Source: Pseudoips prasinana (taxonomy: Eukaryota > Arthropoda > Insecta > Lepidoptera > Nolidae). From it: a DNA stretch of 64,000 nucleotides. Positions 22,318 to 34,852 of this stretch are shown in pieces. Each line of letters starts with the position of its first letter. Position 1 is the stretch's first letter. The DNA lies in contig OX621260.1 of assembly GCA_951640165.1 (NCBI GenBank), positions 19,238,001 to 19,302,000 of the forward strand. Direction: 5' to 3'. The position numbers and the translations under genes are program-made. Below the pieces are notes generated by a model. That model saw only the letters and a list, made by a program, of their open reading frames with translations. It was not told the DNA's origin and ran no database searches.

Positions 22318-22879
22318 TTTCCTACATAAATTAATTAAATGAAACAAAACATATTATTACTGATCAATTTTTTTTGCAACGTTATGTTTTTAGACTCATG
22401 GTTAATTTTCCGCTGTTCTTGTACGCAACGTAATAAAAATTGTTTTTGTTCCTACTCAACAGTGATTATTCCATGAAAGTCTTGCATTAAATTAATCGCT
22501 GTTTGGCAAAATCGTTTACTACCCTCAGTGCCGAAACTTTTTTCAATAATCATCTCAGCCTATTTCTTTTGTCAGGTCAGTTAAAAACTCTGGCAAGTCG
22601 TCAATTTCGGAGTCAGCTAGGTGCTGTATAAGATTTTCTCTATAGTTCTGTGATAGTATAGTTATGTGATGAGCAGAATATCAGGGCTTCTAGTTAATCG
22701 ATTGATTTTTGCTTGCTTGCTTCAAATACAAGGGGTATTTGAAGCTTCAAGCTAAAATTATTATTATTAACATAAATTATTAAGATTAATTTATACACGT
22801 GATGTCGACAAGCGAAAATAAGCATTTCACTGTTTAGTTTTTGTTCAAGAAGCACCCAGGCACCGTTTGTACGACCTGT

Positions 22880-23430
22880 ACCTATTTGAATAAGTAGTAC
22901 ACAACATTATCTTCTAAATGCTTCTGAATTTGCACTTTATCTTCTAAAAGCCAGTCTACAAAATTGCGTTCTCAACTGCCTGTGCTTATTCACTTCATAA
23001 GAAATAACTATACGAAGGCGTTTTTCTTTTGATTTCCGAGCATTTAGAGCAACTAAACTTGCCGTCCCCATGAACAGTCACAACTTATGGTACCTTATTT
23101 TGGAAATAATTTTTTATGGCTTCAGCCCATTCTTTACATTTTTCTGCGAAAGCTTTGAATGGAAGACTTACTTATCTTCAATAGTTGCTTGAATTAGAAC
23201 CTCAGAATCTGTCATACTCAATAGACACCTATCTGGTACTGCTACTAATTTTGGAATAATAAATTCTCTCCACAGAGGCGTTTTGCTGGGTTGCATGTTC
23301 TGGACAAGCTTGAGTAAGTATGTACGTTCTCTTCAAAATGTAAGCTTTATTAGATTCAACTGTCGTTGTTGATGAGTTGTCTTGTAACAGTACATAAGAT
23401 GTTGTCAAAGGAGTTGGCTCATACAAATGT
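22880..23430 (-). other. Decayed coding-like segment, unassigned
   Basis: The - strand holds partial frames (YEPTPLTTSYVLLQDNSST at 23426 downward; DRCLLSMTDSEVLIQATIE around 23220) interrupted by stops. It may be an old transposon or pseudogene. No family recognised. Confidence 0.25.
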
Positions 23431-23959
23431 TTAGCACGTCGTTTTTCTTCTTCGATTGTTCGGAGGCGCGCTTTCCTCTATATCAGTTAATAAATTATCC
23501 AGTCCAGCTAAGTGACCAGATCGGCCTGGTTCTATTTGACACTGTAAAAAGATTCTATCCTCATTTATTTTTATTAGTTAAAGCGCATCGGCGTGTGTCA
23601 TATCAAACAAATTATCGAAGTTGTTGACAGACTCTTGACGGCGCTGCTTAAATACGCCTTGTGTATTTTATAAATGTTTTGCAAGTCCCTCCCAACTTGA
23701 TATAAGTTTACTATTGATTGTGTTGATTTTGTTTAATGTTATGTAAATTTCCACAAATATTCAATTTTTTTTCTCTCCTCATGTTTTTTCTACCGATTTT
23801 CTTATTATTTTAAACTTATGAATATTAGCGAAAACTTGTAATTGGCCTTGGTCCTTTATTGTATGCTGTATTTCTGTTCCAGCTGTAAGTTTTCTAGATG
23901 AATAAAATAAATACAAAATAAAAATGATTTAGGAGGCATACGCCCTTTTTTCCAATAAT

Positions 23960-24980
23960 AATCAAACTTGATAATGATACATATAGCGATGTCAATATTT
24001 CTAATAAATACGGAGTTCCACAAGGTAGTGTCCTCGGCCCTACCTTGTTTTTAATGTACATCAATGATTTGACTAATTTAAAACTTACAAATGGACGTGT
24101 ATTCTCATACGCGGATGATACCGCTCTGCTCTTCCATGGAGATAGTTGGCTGGAAGTTTTTGCTGTAGCTGAAAACGGACTGGCTAAGGTTGTGGACTGG
24201 CTAAAATTGAATATGTTATCATTGAATATGTCTAAAACTAATTATATAACCTTTTCGATTCGAAATTCAATGCAACCGGATCATAATCTTACTATATCAG
24301 CGCATACATGCATAAAAGGCCCTAATAGCTGTAATTGTTATAAAATAGAACGTGTAAATAACACAAAATATTTAGGTGCCATATTAGATAAGAACTTATC
24401 TTGGTACCCCCAGCTGGATATGGTAGGAAATCGAGCACGTAAACTTATTTGGCTTTTTAAACACCTACGTGAGAAAACAGACAAAGATCTTATTATATAT
24501 ATTTATATTAGCCTTGTTCAATCTTTATTGTTATACTGAATAACAATATGGGGCGGTACCTACAAGACAACGTTTATCAACATTGAACGGGTACAACGAC
24601 TAATTATTAAAGTAATGTTGCGCAAAAAAAGGTTGTTTAGAACAAATTTATTGTACAAAGAGGTTAATGTTCTTACAGTTAGACAATTATATGTACTACA
24701 GTGTATCCTTAATGTACATAAAAGTTATTCATTTGATCCTAAACTGTTAAGTAAACGTAAAGTTTACACAGTAGTTCGCGTTAAAGCTACTAACACGACA
24801 TTTGCTCGTAAACAATTCTTGGCTCAATCGGCATCAATATTTAATGAAATAAATAGAACTTTAAACATTTTTTCACTCAACTACTTTGCATGTAAAAAGA
24901 AAGTTACAACATGGTTAAAATTGCAAAGTTACGAAACCATTGAAAAACTATTATCTAACCTAACTAAAGTGTGTACTTAA
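23960..24980 (+). pseudogene. LINE reverse transcriptase, one nonsense codon
   Basis: Open from about 23960: YGVPQGSVLGPTLFLMYIND (RT block), FSYADDTALLFHG (catalytic YADD), then thumb and C-terminal region to the stop at 24978-24980. A single in-frame TGA at 24537-24539 interrupts it. The same frame resumes directly after. Jockey/CR1-like by motif spacing and lack of RNase H. 5'-truncated. Confidence 0.8.
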
Positions 24981-25110
24981 TCTAAGAATGTAGGTATAGA
25001 TATATATATATATATACATGTGTATATGGGTATGTATGTGTATATGTGCATGTTGTGTGTATATGTATATGTGTGTGTGTATGTGAATATACATTTATTT
25101 TTATTTATTT
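24981..25110 (+). repeat. TA/TG-rich microsatellite tail of LINE
   Basis: (ta)n, (tatg)n and (tg)n runs follow the LINE stop codon within about 20 nt and are probably part of its 3' end. A further LINE-tail-like segment, without a recognisable frame, extends to about 25400. Confidence 0.6.
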
Positions 25111-26591
25111 ATTTATCAGCTCCTTAACACATAATCATTACAGGGTAGACCTAATGCGATAGTGTGTATATAAAAGCAAACTTATTATAAATCTTATCTA
25201 ATAGGTACATAAAATCAAATAGAATTAATAACACAAAGTATATAATAACACCTTTGCGAATTCACTCTTGGTACAGGTCAGTATATCTATCCGGTCATGG
25301 ACCCTATTTATAGTACGGATCGCACGAGTAAGGGGAGCCTTTGCTAAAAGATTGGTCCTAGCAGTAGGCACGGCTAACAATGGCGGTTTTCGTCATATAT
25401 ACACGACATATATACACAAGTACTTATAGAACCAAATAGAAGATTAATGTATGTTATGAAGCATGTACTTTTGTTATTTGTTATTAATTAAGTTAAACTT
25501 ATTCTTCAAATGTAACTACAGCAATATCGATGTACAGATAAGAGAGGGGTCTTTTCTAATACAAGTTACACATAACTTAAAAGAAGAGACCCACATATTC
25601 TAACAACTACGTGTAGTAAATAAAGGCACTTTTGATTGATAAAAAAAAATACACTCGCAAATAGTAAGATTCGCACTCTAATTGACCGTTAAATTCACTT
25701 CACGGATATTGTAAAATAAAACTGCAAGAACTTATCCCTTATACGGAAGTGCTGAACCCATTATTTGATGTTTAACGTCACCTAATCAAAATATACCCCT
25801 TTTAAATATGCGTGATTGCACTGACATGTTGACTGATTGAAAACAATACGAGTTCTATTACTAAATAACGAGTAATCACAAGCACATCAACACGTTAGGT
25901 CGCGTCAGCCTTAGAGAGCAAGTACTGGCATGTATTGATATAAGTCTGCACGGGTTACCGAGGTCCTACCTTCTTAAAATTTTATGTATAAATGTTTTGG
26001 CCTAAAAGTAATATACATAAAAAAACGACTTTGATTTTTGGGACACCCTAATGAACATATGTATCATACTTTTACCTAAGCTTTTACCTAAAGATATTCA
26101 AATCAATAACAATAATAAAATATGCACAAATTGGGGGGCCTGGCAAAATAGACCTCGGCTTAGTTTAGACACCAGATCTTGCATATACACAATAGTTTGT
26201 CAACACTATTATGTTTCAAAACCTACTGATTTATGGAGATAAAATAAAACATATTTGTATTTGTATAGATAATGTGGGTGGTGGCCATAATTCCGTAGTG
26301 CCTCACAAGATTTGCCACTGCACCTATTTTTTTCCAAATAGAGTTAAAGCAAGGGGGGAATACAGTGGAATATTTGCATTCCTTTCATCTAATATATTTT
26401 ACACCTGAAATAGTAGTATATACTAAATACTCTTAATACCTTCAATTAATTAATTAAAAATTAAAATTGTAAGTAAGTGGAGGCATAGGTCGTGATTCCA
26501 ATGATAAACTAAGTAAGACATTGGGAAGATTTACCATATCTATTGTATGTTCATTTTACTAGGTATACTTTGCACTTCCACTTGGAACTAC

Positions 26592-26735
26592 TGTGGTGTA
26601 AATACTGCTTTGTATTTTATCATTTAAAACCACGTTTATGTTTAAGAATGTCATTGACAGTCTGTTGTCAATCATGTACAATTTTTGTTGGAATAAAACC
26701 AAATATTCCTTGGTTTTGTCTTTTCTTCACATCAA
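26592..26735 (+). repeat. 5' LTR of gypsy element
   Basis: 144 bp with aataaa at about 26693. Followed by a 30-nt leader before the gag start. Confidence 0.9.
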
Positions 26736-26765
26736 TTTATTCCAACAATAAAAACGTACCAAACA

Positions 26766-28244
26766 ATGGCTTCCTTAACGCGTTTGTTAAGACCAGATAA
26801 ATTTGATACCGATCCGGGAACGCCAGCCGCTGATTTGAAATATCATCACTGGAAAAAGACATTCACGAATTATCTTGCTGAAGAAACTGAATCATCAAAA
26901 ATATCTGAAGATATCAAGCTAAAGGTATTATTAAATAGCGTATCTTTTAATGTTTATTCTTACATCCGTGAAGTGAAGGACTATTCTACTGCAATAAGTC
27001 AATTGGATAAACTCTATACAAGATCGAATAATAAGATTCACGCGCGTTACATGCTGGGTGCAGCTAAACAAAAACCCAATGAAACAGTCTCTGACTATTT
27101 ACGTACTTTACATCAACTCGCGCACGACTGTAACTTCGAAGCCGTCGACGCCGAAACATACCGAAAGGAATACATACGTGATACTTTTATAGCTGGACTT
27201 TTATCACAAGAAATTCGACAACGGCTACTAGAAAATACAGAAATAACTTTAGACGAGGCTATAATTCAAGCAACTTCTCTCGAAATGGCTAAAAATAATG
27301 CCAAGGATTTCGAAAAACAGTCTCCAGTTTTAGAGTTCAATTTCATAGACACACAGACTTCAAACTCTCCTAATCTAGCTGCCGCCCATGCCCCACCTTC
27401 ACGTAGGCATTGTTTCTTCTGTGGTGGAAGTGTACACCAAAGAATAAAATGTCCAGCATTTCACGCCACTTGTCAAAATTGTAAAAAAAGAGGTCACTAT
27501 GCCAAAGTTTGTAGAAGTGTGGGATCTAACGCTATATTGGACTTAGAACAAAAAAACGTCGGAGCCATTTTAGCAGCTTCTCCTACTAATTTACGTAAAG
27601 TGACTGTTTCCATTACTGTAAATAATTACAAAGCTGATGCCTTGATTGATAGCGGTAGCTCCACTAGCTTTATTGATAAGAATTTTGCACAGCTCTTAAA
27701 CTTAAAACGCTTTCCTTGGAAGGAAAATGTAACATTGGCATCAAAGAATAGTATTACATCAGTAGACGGAGTTTGCTATGTAACCCTACAAATAAACGAG
27801 CATACTTATAGCCGAAAACCTCTTTACGTACTCGAATCACTTTGTTCAGACGTGATCATTGGACATGACATCCTGAATGATCACTCGTCTCTGGAGGTCA
27901 GCTTCGGAGGTCCAAAGAAACCACTTAAGATCTGCAACGTTATGGAGGCACATGTACCCGAAGTTTCACTATTCACCAATCTCACACAAAACGTGAAACC
28001 TATTGCAATAAAATCAAGGAAACACTCTGAAGCTGATTCGCAGTTTATTCGGGACGAAATCAATAAACTTCTAAAAGATAAGGTAATTGAGCCGAGCAAC
28101 TCACCATGGCGAGCTCAAGTTTTGGTCACTGAAAGCAAAGCGCATCGTAAACGCCTTGTCATAGACTACTCACTAACAATAAACCGTTTTACTGAGTTAG
28201 ACGCATATCCTTTGCCTAATATCGGTAGTCTCAAAGGTAGCTAA
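26766..28244 (+). CDS. Gypsy gag-protease and start of RT
   Basis: 492 codons from ATG 26766. Gag-like region (residues 1-210), two cysteine-rich knuckles around 215-250 (CFFCGG... and CQNCKKRGHYAKVC), aspartic protease ALIDSGSSTSF near 294, then the RT entry (SPWRAQVLV, KRLVIDYSLTIN). The stop comes from a 1-nt frameshift just before 28230, because RT coding continues in another frame. Gag and pol are fused in a single ORF without a natural shift. Confidence 0.88.
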   Translation: MASLTRLLRPDKFDTDPGTPAADLKYHHWKKTFTNYLAEETESSKISEDIKLKVLLNSVSFNVYSYIREVKDYSTAISQLDKLYTRSNNKIHARYMLGAAKQKPNETVSDYLRTLHQLAHDCNFEAVDAETYRKEYIRDTFIAGLLSQEIRQRLLENTEITLDEAIIQATSLEMAKNNAKDFEKQSPVLEFNFIDTQTSNSPNLAAAHAPPSRRHCFFCGGSVHQRIKCPAFHATCQNCKKRGHYAKVCRSVGSNAILDLEQKNVGAILAASPTNLRKVTVSITVNNYKADALIDSGSSTSFIDKNFAQLLNLKRFPWKENVTLASKNSITSVDGVCYVTLQINEHTYSRKPLYVLESLCSDVIIGHDILNDHSSLEVSFGGPKKPLKICNVMEAHVPEVSLFTNLTQNVKPIAIKSRKHSEADSQFIRDEINKLLKDKVIEPSNSPWRAQVLVTESKAHRKRLVIDYSLTINRFTELDAYPLPNIGSLKGS

Positions 28245-29504
28245 ACACAATGTTTTCAGTCAAATCGATTTACGAAGTGCCTATCACCAGGTACCAATAC
28301 TAAAACACGAAAAAATCTATACTGCTTTTGAGGCTTGCGGAAATTTGTATCAATTTACTCGCATACCATTTGGCGTAACCAATAGAGTTGCTGCTTTCCA
28401 GAGAACGCTAAATTACATAATATTCAAAGAGAAACTTGCCGGCACCTATGCATATCTTGATGACATTACAGTGTGTGGTAAAACAAATGAAGAACATGAC
28501 CAAAACCTGAAAAGATTTAAAGAAGTTGTCACTAAATATAATCTAACATTGAATGAAGAAAAGTGTGTCTATAGACAAACTAACATCAAACTGCTGGGTT
28601 ATAGAATTATAAATAACACTATCAAGCCTGATGAAGAGCGTCTAAGCCCTCTGATGAATCTCCCTATACCAACTGACTCTCAATCTCTTAAAAGAACTCT
28701 TGGTATGTTCGCTCATTACGCGAAGTGGATCAGGAATTTCTCGGAGACGATTAATCCTCTTACGAAAATATCAACATTTCCACTTGCCGAAAATGCCATT
28801 AAATCTTTCCAAAAATTAAAAAATGACATTATTAAGTCAGCTCTGACTGTCATCGATCCAAATGAAACATTCACTGTGGAGACCGACGCTTCAGAACATT
28901 CTATTGCAGCTTCTCTTTCCCAAAATGGTCGTCCAGTAGCTTTTTTCTCTCGGTCCTTGAATGACTCAGAACGCCGTCATTCTTCAATCGAGAAAGAAGC
29001 GAGCGCTGTGGTTGAATCCTTAAGAAAATGGCGATACTATCTTATTGGACGACGTTTTCTACTAATAACTGATCAACGCTCGGTCTCTTTTATGTTCAAT
29101 CAAAGTCACAACAGCAAGATCAAAAATGAGAAGATAGAAAGGTGGCGCATGGAATTATCGAGCTATAAATACGATATTATCTACCGCCCAGGAAAACAAA
29201 ATGTTACCGCTGATACTTTATCACGCGTGTGCTCGAATATACACAGTAACGACAGTTTGTACGAGTTACACAAAATAATGGGACATCCCGGAATCGTACG
29301 AATGACTCACTGGGTACGATCTAAAAACTTGCCATATACTACAGACGATATTAAGACAATGACTTCGCAGTGTAGTATTTGTGCTGAAATCAAGCCTAGA
29401 TTTGGAAGGATGCAAGGACATCTCATCAAAGCAACAGCACCATTTGAGAGACTTAACATTGATTTTAAAGGACCTCTACCAACTAACACACAAAATCGCT
29501 ATAT
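28230..29504 (+). pseudogene. Gypsy RT, RNase H and integrase N-terminus
   Basis: Continues RT out of frame with the upstream ORF: DLRSAYHQVP, FTRIPFGVTN, catalytic YLDDI near 28453. Then RNase H (VETDASEHSIAASLSQNGRP) and the integrase HHCC zinc region (HKIMGHPG...CSICAEI) with first catalytic Asp in NIDFKGPLP. Coding is cut at 29504 by the Sola insertion. Confidence 0.88.
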
Positions 29505-30483
29505 CGATGGTCCCTATTAACAATGTCGGTTATCCATTTTTGCCAAAATTGACTTTTTTACATAAACAGATTCACAATAAAAAGTTCCATGCAACGCTAT
29601 TTTTTTATTTTTTTTTATACATGTAATTGAGGTAGTTTCTAAGTTAATATTGTCGGTAATAATATCCAAGTCCGTGCAACAGTGTCGGTAGTGGCGGAAC
29701 CTGCACTGTCCGCGGGGCGGAGGGAGCGCGCGCGCGTGCGGTTCTGCCAGTACGTTCTTTGTTACGGGGGGATACGCACGCGCGGCCGCCCAACCGAAAT
29801 TACGATAAATAGGTCATTGTTCGTGAATGTAATTACAATCCCATCATGTCGTATCGCTCTAAACGGATTTTAGATTTACTGAAATTTAACAGACAAGATC
29901 CCATTAATGAGCACATTGTCATAAATAAGGAGACGAGTGACTGTGAAGATAATCCCACACATACAGAACCTGGTAAGCACTTTTTATGATACTAATTGTA
30001 GAGAATGAGTATGTAAATTAAACAATAATTTATAGTTACTACTTTCCAAAAAAGCCACAGTCGTATTTTGGAGAAAATAGAAATATTCCCTTCAATAGAG
30101 TAGGTTCAGGTAGATCCAACAGTATTCAATGGACTTCCAACAGTGAATTTTGACGAATATGTCACTACTGACATTATTCAGTGGATTTGCAGACGATCAT
30201 TTTGAAGGATCTGACACTACTAACATTGTTACTTGTAACAAAAAAAAATGTATTTTGTCGGAAGTATCACATCCGACATTATTGCATGTAACGTATGTTA
30301 TTAAGACTGTCGGATGTGTCACATTCTTCATTAACAAGTGCATAATGTAGAAAATTGTTTGTCGGAAGTATGATCTGACTGACAAAAAATCTTGTATCAG
30401 CTGTGGGTGGAAGTAAAATAGCATACCATCTTAATCAAGTTTAATTTTACAATACAATTTTAGCTGTAGTTGCTTATTAAGTC

Positions 30484-30745
30484 ACATCATCATCATCATT
30501 ACAGCTAAATAAGTCCACTGCTGGACAAGCCTCCCTCAAGAATCGTCTTGAGGGGATATGCCATAATCGCCACGCTTGGCAGGCGGGTTGGCGATCGCAG
30601 TAAGATAGTCATAGTAATCAGAAGGAAGCTGCTGCCCTTCCTCAGGTAGATATTCCCTCGGGTCGACTTCTACGCCCCCCACGGGATGAGATGGGGTGAT
30701 GATATTCTGATTCTGGTATTTGTCGCCGTCACCACACAGCATATT
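30484..30745 (-). repeat. RTE-tailed SINE in the transposase intron
   Basis: On the - strand ends in (atg)n after gtccagcagtggac, the tail shared with the RTE LINE. The body (gatgatattctgattctgg complement, ttggcgatcgcagt) matches 45088-45300 and 43137-43310. Confidence 0.65.
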
Positions 30746-32416
30746 AAGTCACAAAATTCTCTAATTCTAAAAAATGTATCAATCTTTCCAGATAGAGAAT
30801 CTTCACCAATACCAGCGCAGTGCGATGAAGAAATGTCACAGTGTATGCAAGATTTAATGGAGGATGTATTCAACGACATGACGGTTTCAAGGAGGAAAAC
30901 CCCTAAAGATGCGGAGGTTAGAATAGTAGAAACAGAAACTATGCCCATTGACAATGTTACGCCAGTACCGTCACCAGGGTCAATTCACGAAGAGTCATGT
31001 CAAAATGAATTCTGTTCCATATGCGTCGAAACCTATGCCATTAGACCGGATGAAATTTACTTAAATCTACCAACACCGTCAACTATAACAGTTGCATCTG
31101 TTAATGTAACACCGACTACGCAAAAACAATCCAGAAAGAAGACTTATAAGACAGATATAGGAAAGAAAAGACTTTCACACAAAGAGCGATGGTGTGTAGT
31201 TCAAAGAAAGAAAATGAAGAACGAAGGAAAAGCATATACAAATAAAGAAGGGAAACAAATAGCAGAAAAAGTGTTAGGACAGCCATGTGGAAAGAAATGT
31301 CGCTACAAATGTACTGAAAACTACGATTTAAAGCAAAGAGAGGCTATTTTTTCCAAGTTTTGGAAACTGGGCGATCGTAATAAGCAATGGGAGTTTGTTA
31401 TAAAATACACAAAAAAAATAAACAAAGGCCGTAACACTACTGAAATAATTAAACACAAACGTGAGTATACTTATGTCTACTATCTCCCAACTACAACAGA
31501 AAGTGAACCAAAAAGAGTATGTAAACAGATGTTTTTAAGTACAATATCAAGTGGTGAGCGAATAATAACAACGGCTTGGAAGAAATATGACGGTGTAACA
31601 ACTGTTGAAGAAGACAAAAGAGGAAAATATGAACATAAACATAGAGTAATTGATGAAATAATGGTACAAAGTGTAAAAGACCATGTCAATTGTCTAGATC
31701 GAGTGGAATCTCACTATGCACGTAAAGATACCGCAAAACTATACTTGAATAATATAAAAAGCACCTCACAGATGTACAAACTATATGTTGAATGGCATAA
31801 TTCCAATCTGTACAGTAACCAAGCCAACAAACGGCAATACCGTGATATCGTAAATGCCAATTTTAACTTAGCATTTTACAAGCCCAAAAAAGACTTATGT
31901 GAAGTTTGCCACATCTTTGCGAACAATCGATTCCCCACAGAACAAGAAAAACAGAGTTTTCTGGAACATCAAGAGCGAAAGAAGCAAGCTAGATCACTTA
32001 AACAATCAGATAAAGTAGAAGCCAGTAATAATTCTGAAATAGTCGTAGCTACATTCGATTTCCAAAAAGTTTTGCAGAGTCCGCACGGTGAGGTAAGTAT
32101 ATTTTATTATAAAAGGAAACTGAACACTTTTAACTTTACACTGTTTGAGCTTGGAAATAAAACTGCTACTTGTTATATATGGCATGAGTGCATTGGCAAA
32201 AGAGGGGCTAATGAAGTTTCAAGTTGCTTGTACAATTTTATTAAAACGCATGCCGAAAAAGGGGTGAAGGAATTTAGATTTTGGTCAGACAATTGTGCTG
32301 GCCAAAACCGCAACCGGATTGTCTTTGCTTCATATTTGCTTGCTGCTAAGGAGCTTGGGGTAACGATAACACATAGATTTATGGAGAAGGGACACACCCA
32401 AAATGAAGGGGATAGT

Positions 32417-32585
32417 TAAATTCGTTGCGGGATCCAAGACAGTTAAAGCGATTCCCCGGGACATGCCTGAGCTTCACCGCTCAGTGTCATTTCATTGTGT
32501 GCCATTGTTGATCCTGGCTTACAGGAGTTGCAGTGGTGGGTAAGAGGGAGGGACTAGTCCCGAAAAAAAAAAAAAAAAAAAAAAA
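32417..32585 (+). mobile_element. Short poly(A) retroposon (family F)
   Basis: About 150-bp body starting taaattcgttgcgggatcca and a run of about 28 A. The duplication aaatgaaggggatagt lies on both sides (to 32416 and to 32602). A second copy sits at 40857-41012 (- strand) with the same start, so this is probably the full unit. No clear tRNA boxes. Confidence 0.85.
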
Positions 32586-34040
32586 AAAATGAAGGGGATA
32601 GTGTTCACGCGCTTATAGAAAGAGAGAGTGAGCGGAGGATGATTTACGTTCCTGATGAATGGTACTGTTTGATACGTTGGGCGAAAACCGAAGGTACACC
32701 GTACAATGTAATAGAAATGACCTCAAGGGACTTTTACAATTTTAAAGATTTGTTGGCGAACAAAAACTGGATAAAAGATGTAACAAATAATAAAATGAAG
32801 TGGACACAAATAAGGGAAATCAAAGTTACGGCCAATGTTTTTGATCAGTTAGAATACAAATACGACTTCGATGATGAACCAAAGACTATAGTGGTTCTTA
32901 GAGCCACCAAAAGAAATAACCAGCGCCAGCATGACTTTGAAATATCCCCAGCTTATGATGGCCCCGTTCATATTCCACTTGGAAAGTACAAGGATCTAAA
33001 TGATATGTGTAGATCTGGTGTTATTCCGGAAAAATATTGTAATTTCTATAGAGACTTGCCACATGTGCCCAGCAATACAGCTGACGGGAAAGTGAGTCTG
33101 AAGACTGGGAATGATCGAGAGAGAGATTTATTTTTAGACACGTTTATTTTTACATTGTTACAGTTTAATATTTCTACTGTAGTTTAATAAATATGTTAAG
33201 TAATTATAATTATACCGTGGGATTAGACTGACTTTTAAAGTACAAAACTAAGACTGTAGGTGCAAAATGTTACAAATCCTTGGGGGTAGTCAGGTGAGTG
33301 TAACTCACCGATTTCCAAAGGTATTTTGACTGTTTTACTTTTATTATATTTAGATTAGTCAATATTACTTTATTTGTATTGTTTGATTTTCTATCCCAGA
33401 CATATTTCTTTGTTTTGATAAGTGATTTATACTTTCCACTACTTATAATCCTACTACTTTGACATATAGAGATTAATAAAGACTATGATTGTTTTCTATT
33501 CTTTATAAACTATTATCAATTATGATTAAAAAGTTGAATTACTAATTGTATTAAAGTGATCTCAAAACGTGCCAAACTTATTTTGTGTTTGTATTAATGC
33601 TTAAGTATAAAATAATTAAATAAATGCCTAGTAAAGTTGATTAAAATGAAGTATATTTTTCTAATTTACCCTATTACAATACACACAATACCCACATATG
33701 ACCAATATTTATTAAAATTTCCATATAAAAAAGTTGTATACACCACTACCTACTAAAATTGCTACTAAACATCCAAATAAAACTGTTGTAAGTGTCACAA
33801 CCGACAATTCATCCAGAAAATAGTACATTTAAAAATGTCAGTAGTGCATTATTTCCTAAAGTATCCATTAATTAAATTAGTTGTCTACTTCAGAACCTAG
33901 TGTACAGCATAAAACACAATCAGTCCAAATTTGAACATCCACAGCCTCTTATTTATTTTTTTATCGTCAAAACAAACTTTAAACTGCTCTACTGAAAAGT
34001 CATATTTTTGGAGAACCGACATTGTTAATAGGGACCATCG

Positions 34041-34756
34041 ATATATTAACGATTATAGACGAGTATTCAAGATTCCCATTCGCATACCCATGCAAAGATT
34101 TATCTACTGCAACCGTCATAAAATGTTTCAGAGATTTATTCACCACCTATGGCGCTCCACAATATATACACACTGACCGAGGGACTGCATTCATGTCTAA
34201 AGAATTGCGGCAGTTTTTAGTATTAAACGGAGTAGCATGTAGTCGGACTAGACCATATAATCCGCAAGGGAATGGTCAAGTAGAGCGCCTAAATGGTACC
34301 TTATGGAAAACTATAAGGCTATGCTTAAGAACAAAGGAACTAGATGTAACATATTGGGAAAATGTTCTACCGGCTGCGCTCCACTCAATTCGTTCTTTGT
34401 TGTGTACCTCAACAAACGCAACACCCCATGAACGATTCTTCAATCATCCTCGTCGGACGTCAAATGGTGGATGTCTACCAACATGGCTTTTGGAGCCAGG
34501 TACGATATTAATGAAAAATCACAATAAACGTTCAAAATACGACCCGGATGTAGAAGAGGTAGAACTTTTACAAGCTAATCCATCATATTCATTTGTGAGA
34601 TTAGGGGATGGACGTGAAATTACCGTATCCAATAGACATTTGGCTCCGCTTCCATCGTTATCACAAAGGAGTGATGAGTCTGAAACAGAATCGGAACAGT
34701 TTGAAGATGCTGAGGGAGATGAGCCTTTACCAGCCGACGGTAATTCCGTTGAATAA
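34041..34756 (+). pseudogene. Gypsy integrase C-terminal part
   Basis: Resumes the gypsy frame after the Sola element: TIIDEYSRFPFAYPC, second catalytic Asp in HTDRGTAFMS, third residue in NPQGNGQVERLNGTLW, and a C-terminal acidic tail. Stop at 34754-34756. No envelope gene follows, and the 3' LTR begins 96 nt later. Confidence 0.88.
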
Positions 34757-34852
34757 GATGAAGTGCCAGAACCTCGGCGATCAACAAGAGAGAGACGAGC
34801 TCCAATCTATCTACAAGACTACGAGTGAGACGAACTCTGACGGAGGGGTGAA

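Larger units (their letters stand above)
29846..33187 (+). pseudogene. Sola-like transposase, two exons, split by a retroposon
   Basis: Exon 1: 29846-29972, 42 codons beginning MSYRSKRILDLLKFN, donor g|gtaagc. Exon 2: acceptor tttccag|at, starting 30792, in phase, open to 32419. It has CX3C-type cysteines (GKKCRYKC), CEVC...H, and the signatures FDFQKVLQSPHG, YIWHECIGKRGANEV, FWSDNCAGQNRNR and EKGHTQNEGDS, conserved in this transposase family. A poly(A) retroposon (32417-32585) interrupts the frame. The C-terminal part (VPDEWYCLIRWAKTEG...) runs to the stop at 33185-33187. About 780 residues in total. Apart from the retroposon I see no stop or frameshift. The apparent upstream ATG at 30686 lies in an unrelated repeat inside the intron. 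Confidence 0.8.
29505..34040 (+). mobile_element. Sola-like DNA transposon (4.5 kb)
   Basis: 27-bp perfect terminal inverted repeats (cgatggtccctattaacaat... at 29505; complement ending 34040), flanked by the 4-bp duplication ATAT (29501-29504, 34041-34044). Removing the element plus one ATAT restores the gypsy integrase frame, which fixes the boundaries. The transposase and the 4-bp duplication fit the Sola superfamily. Copies of a gtcggaagta/gtcggatgtg-type motif recur near the ends (30255-30370, 33800). Confidence 0.85.

Noticed and set aside
30686..30791. ATG at 30686 as the transposase start (MRWGDDILILVFV...)
   Set aside because: This segment is part of an RTE-tailed SINE repeated at 43137 and 45088. 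A spliced 42-codon exon at 29846-29972 joins in phase at 30792 and is a better start.
29880..33200. Sola-like gene as a host gene
   Set aside because: It lies between perfect TIRs and a target duplication inside a gypsy integrase, so it is transposon-borne.
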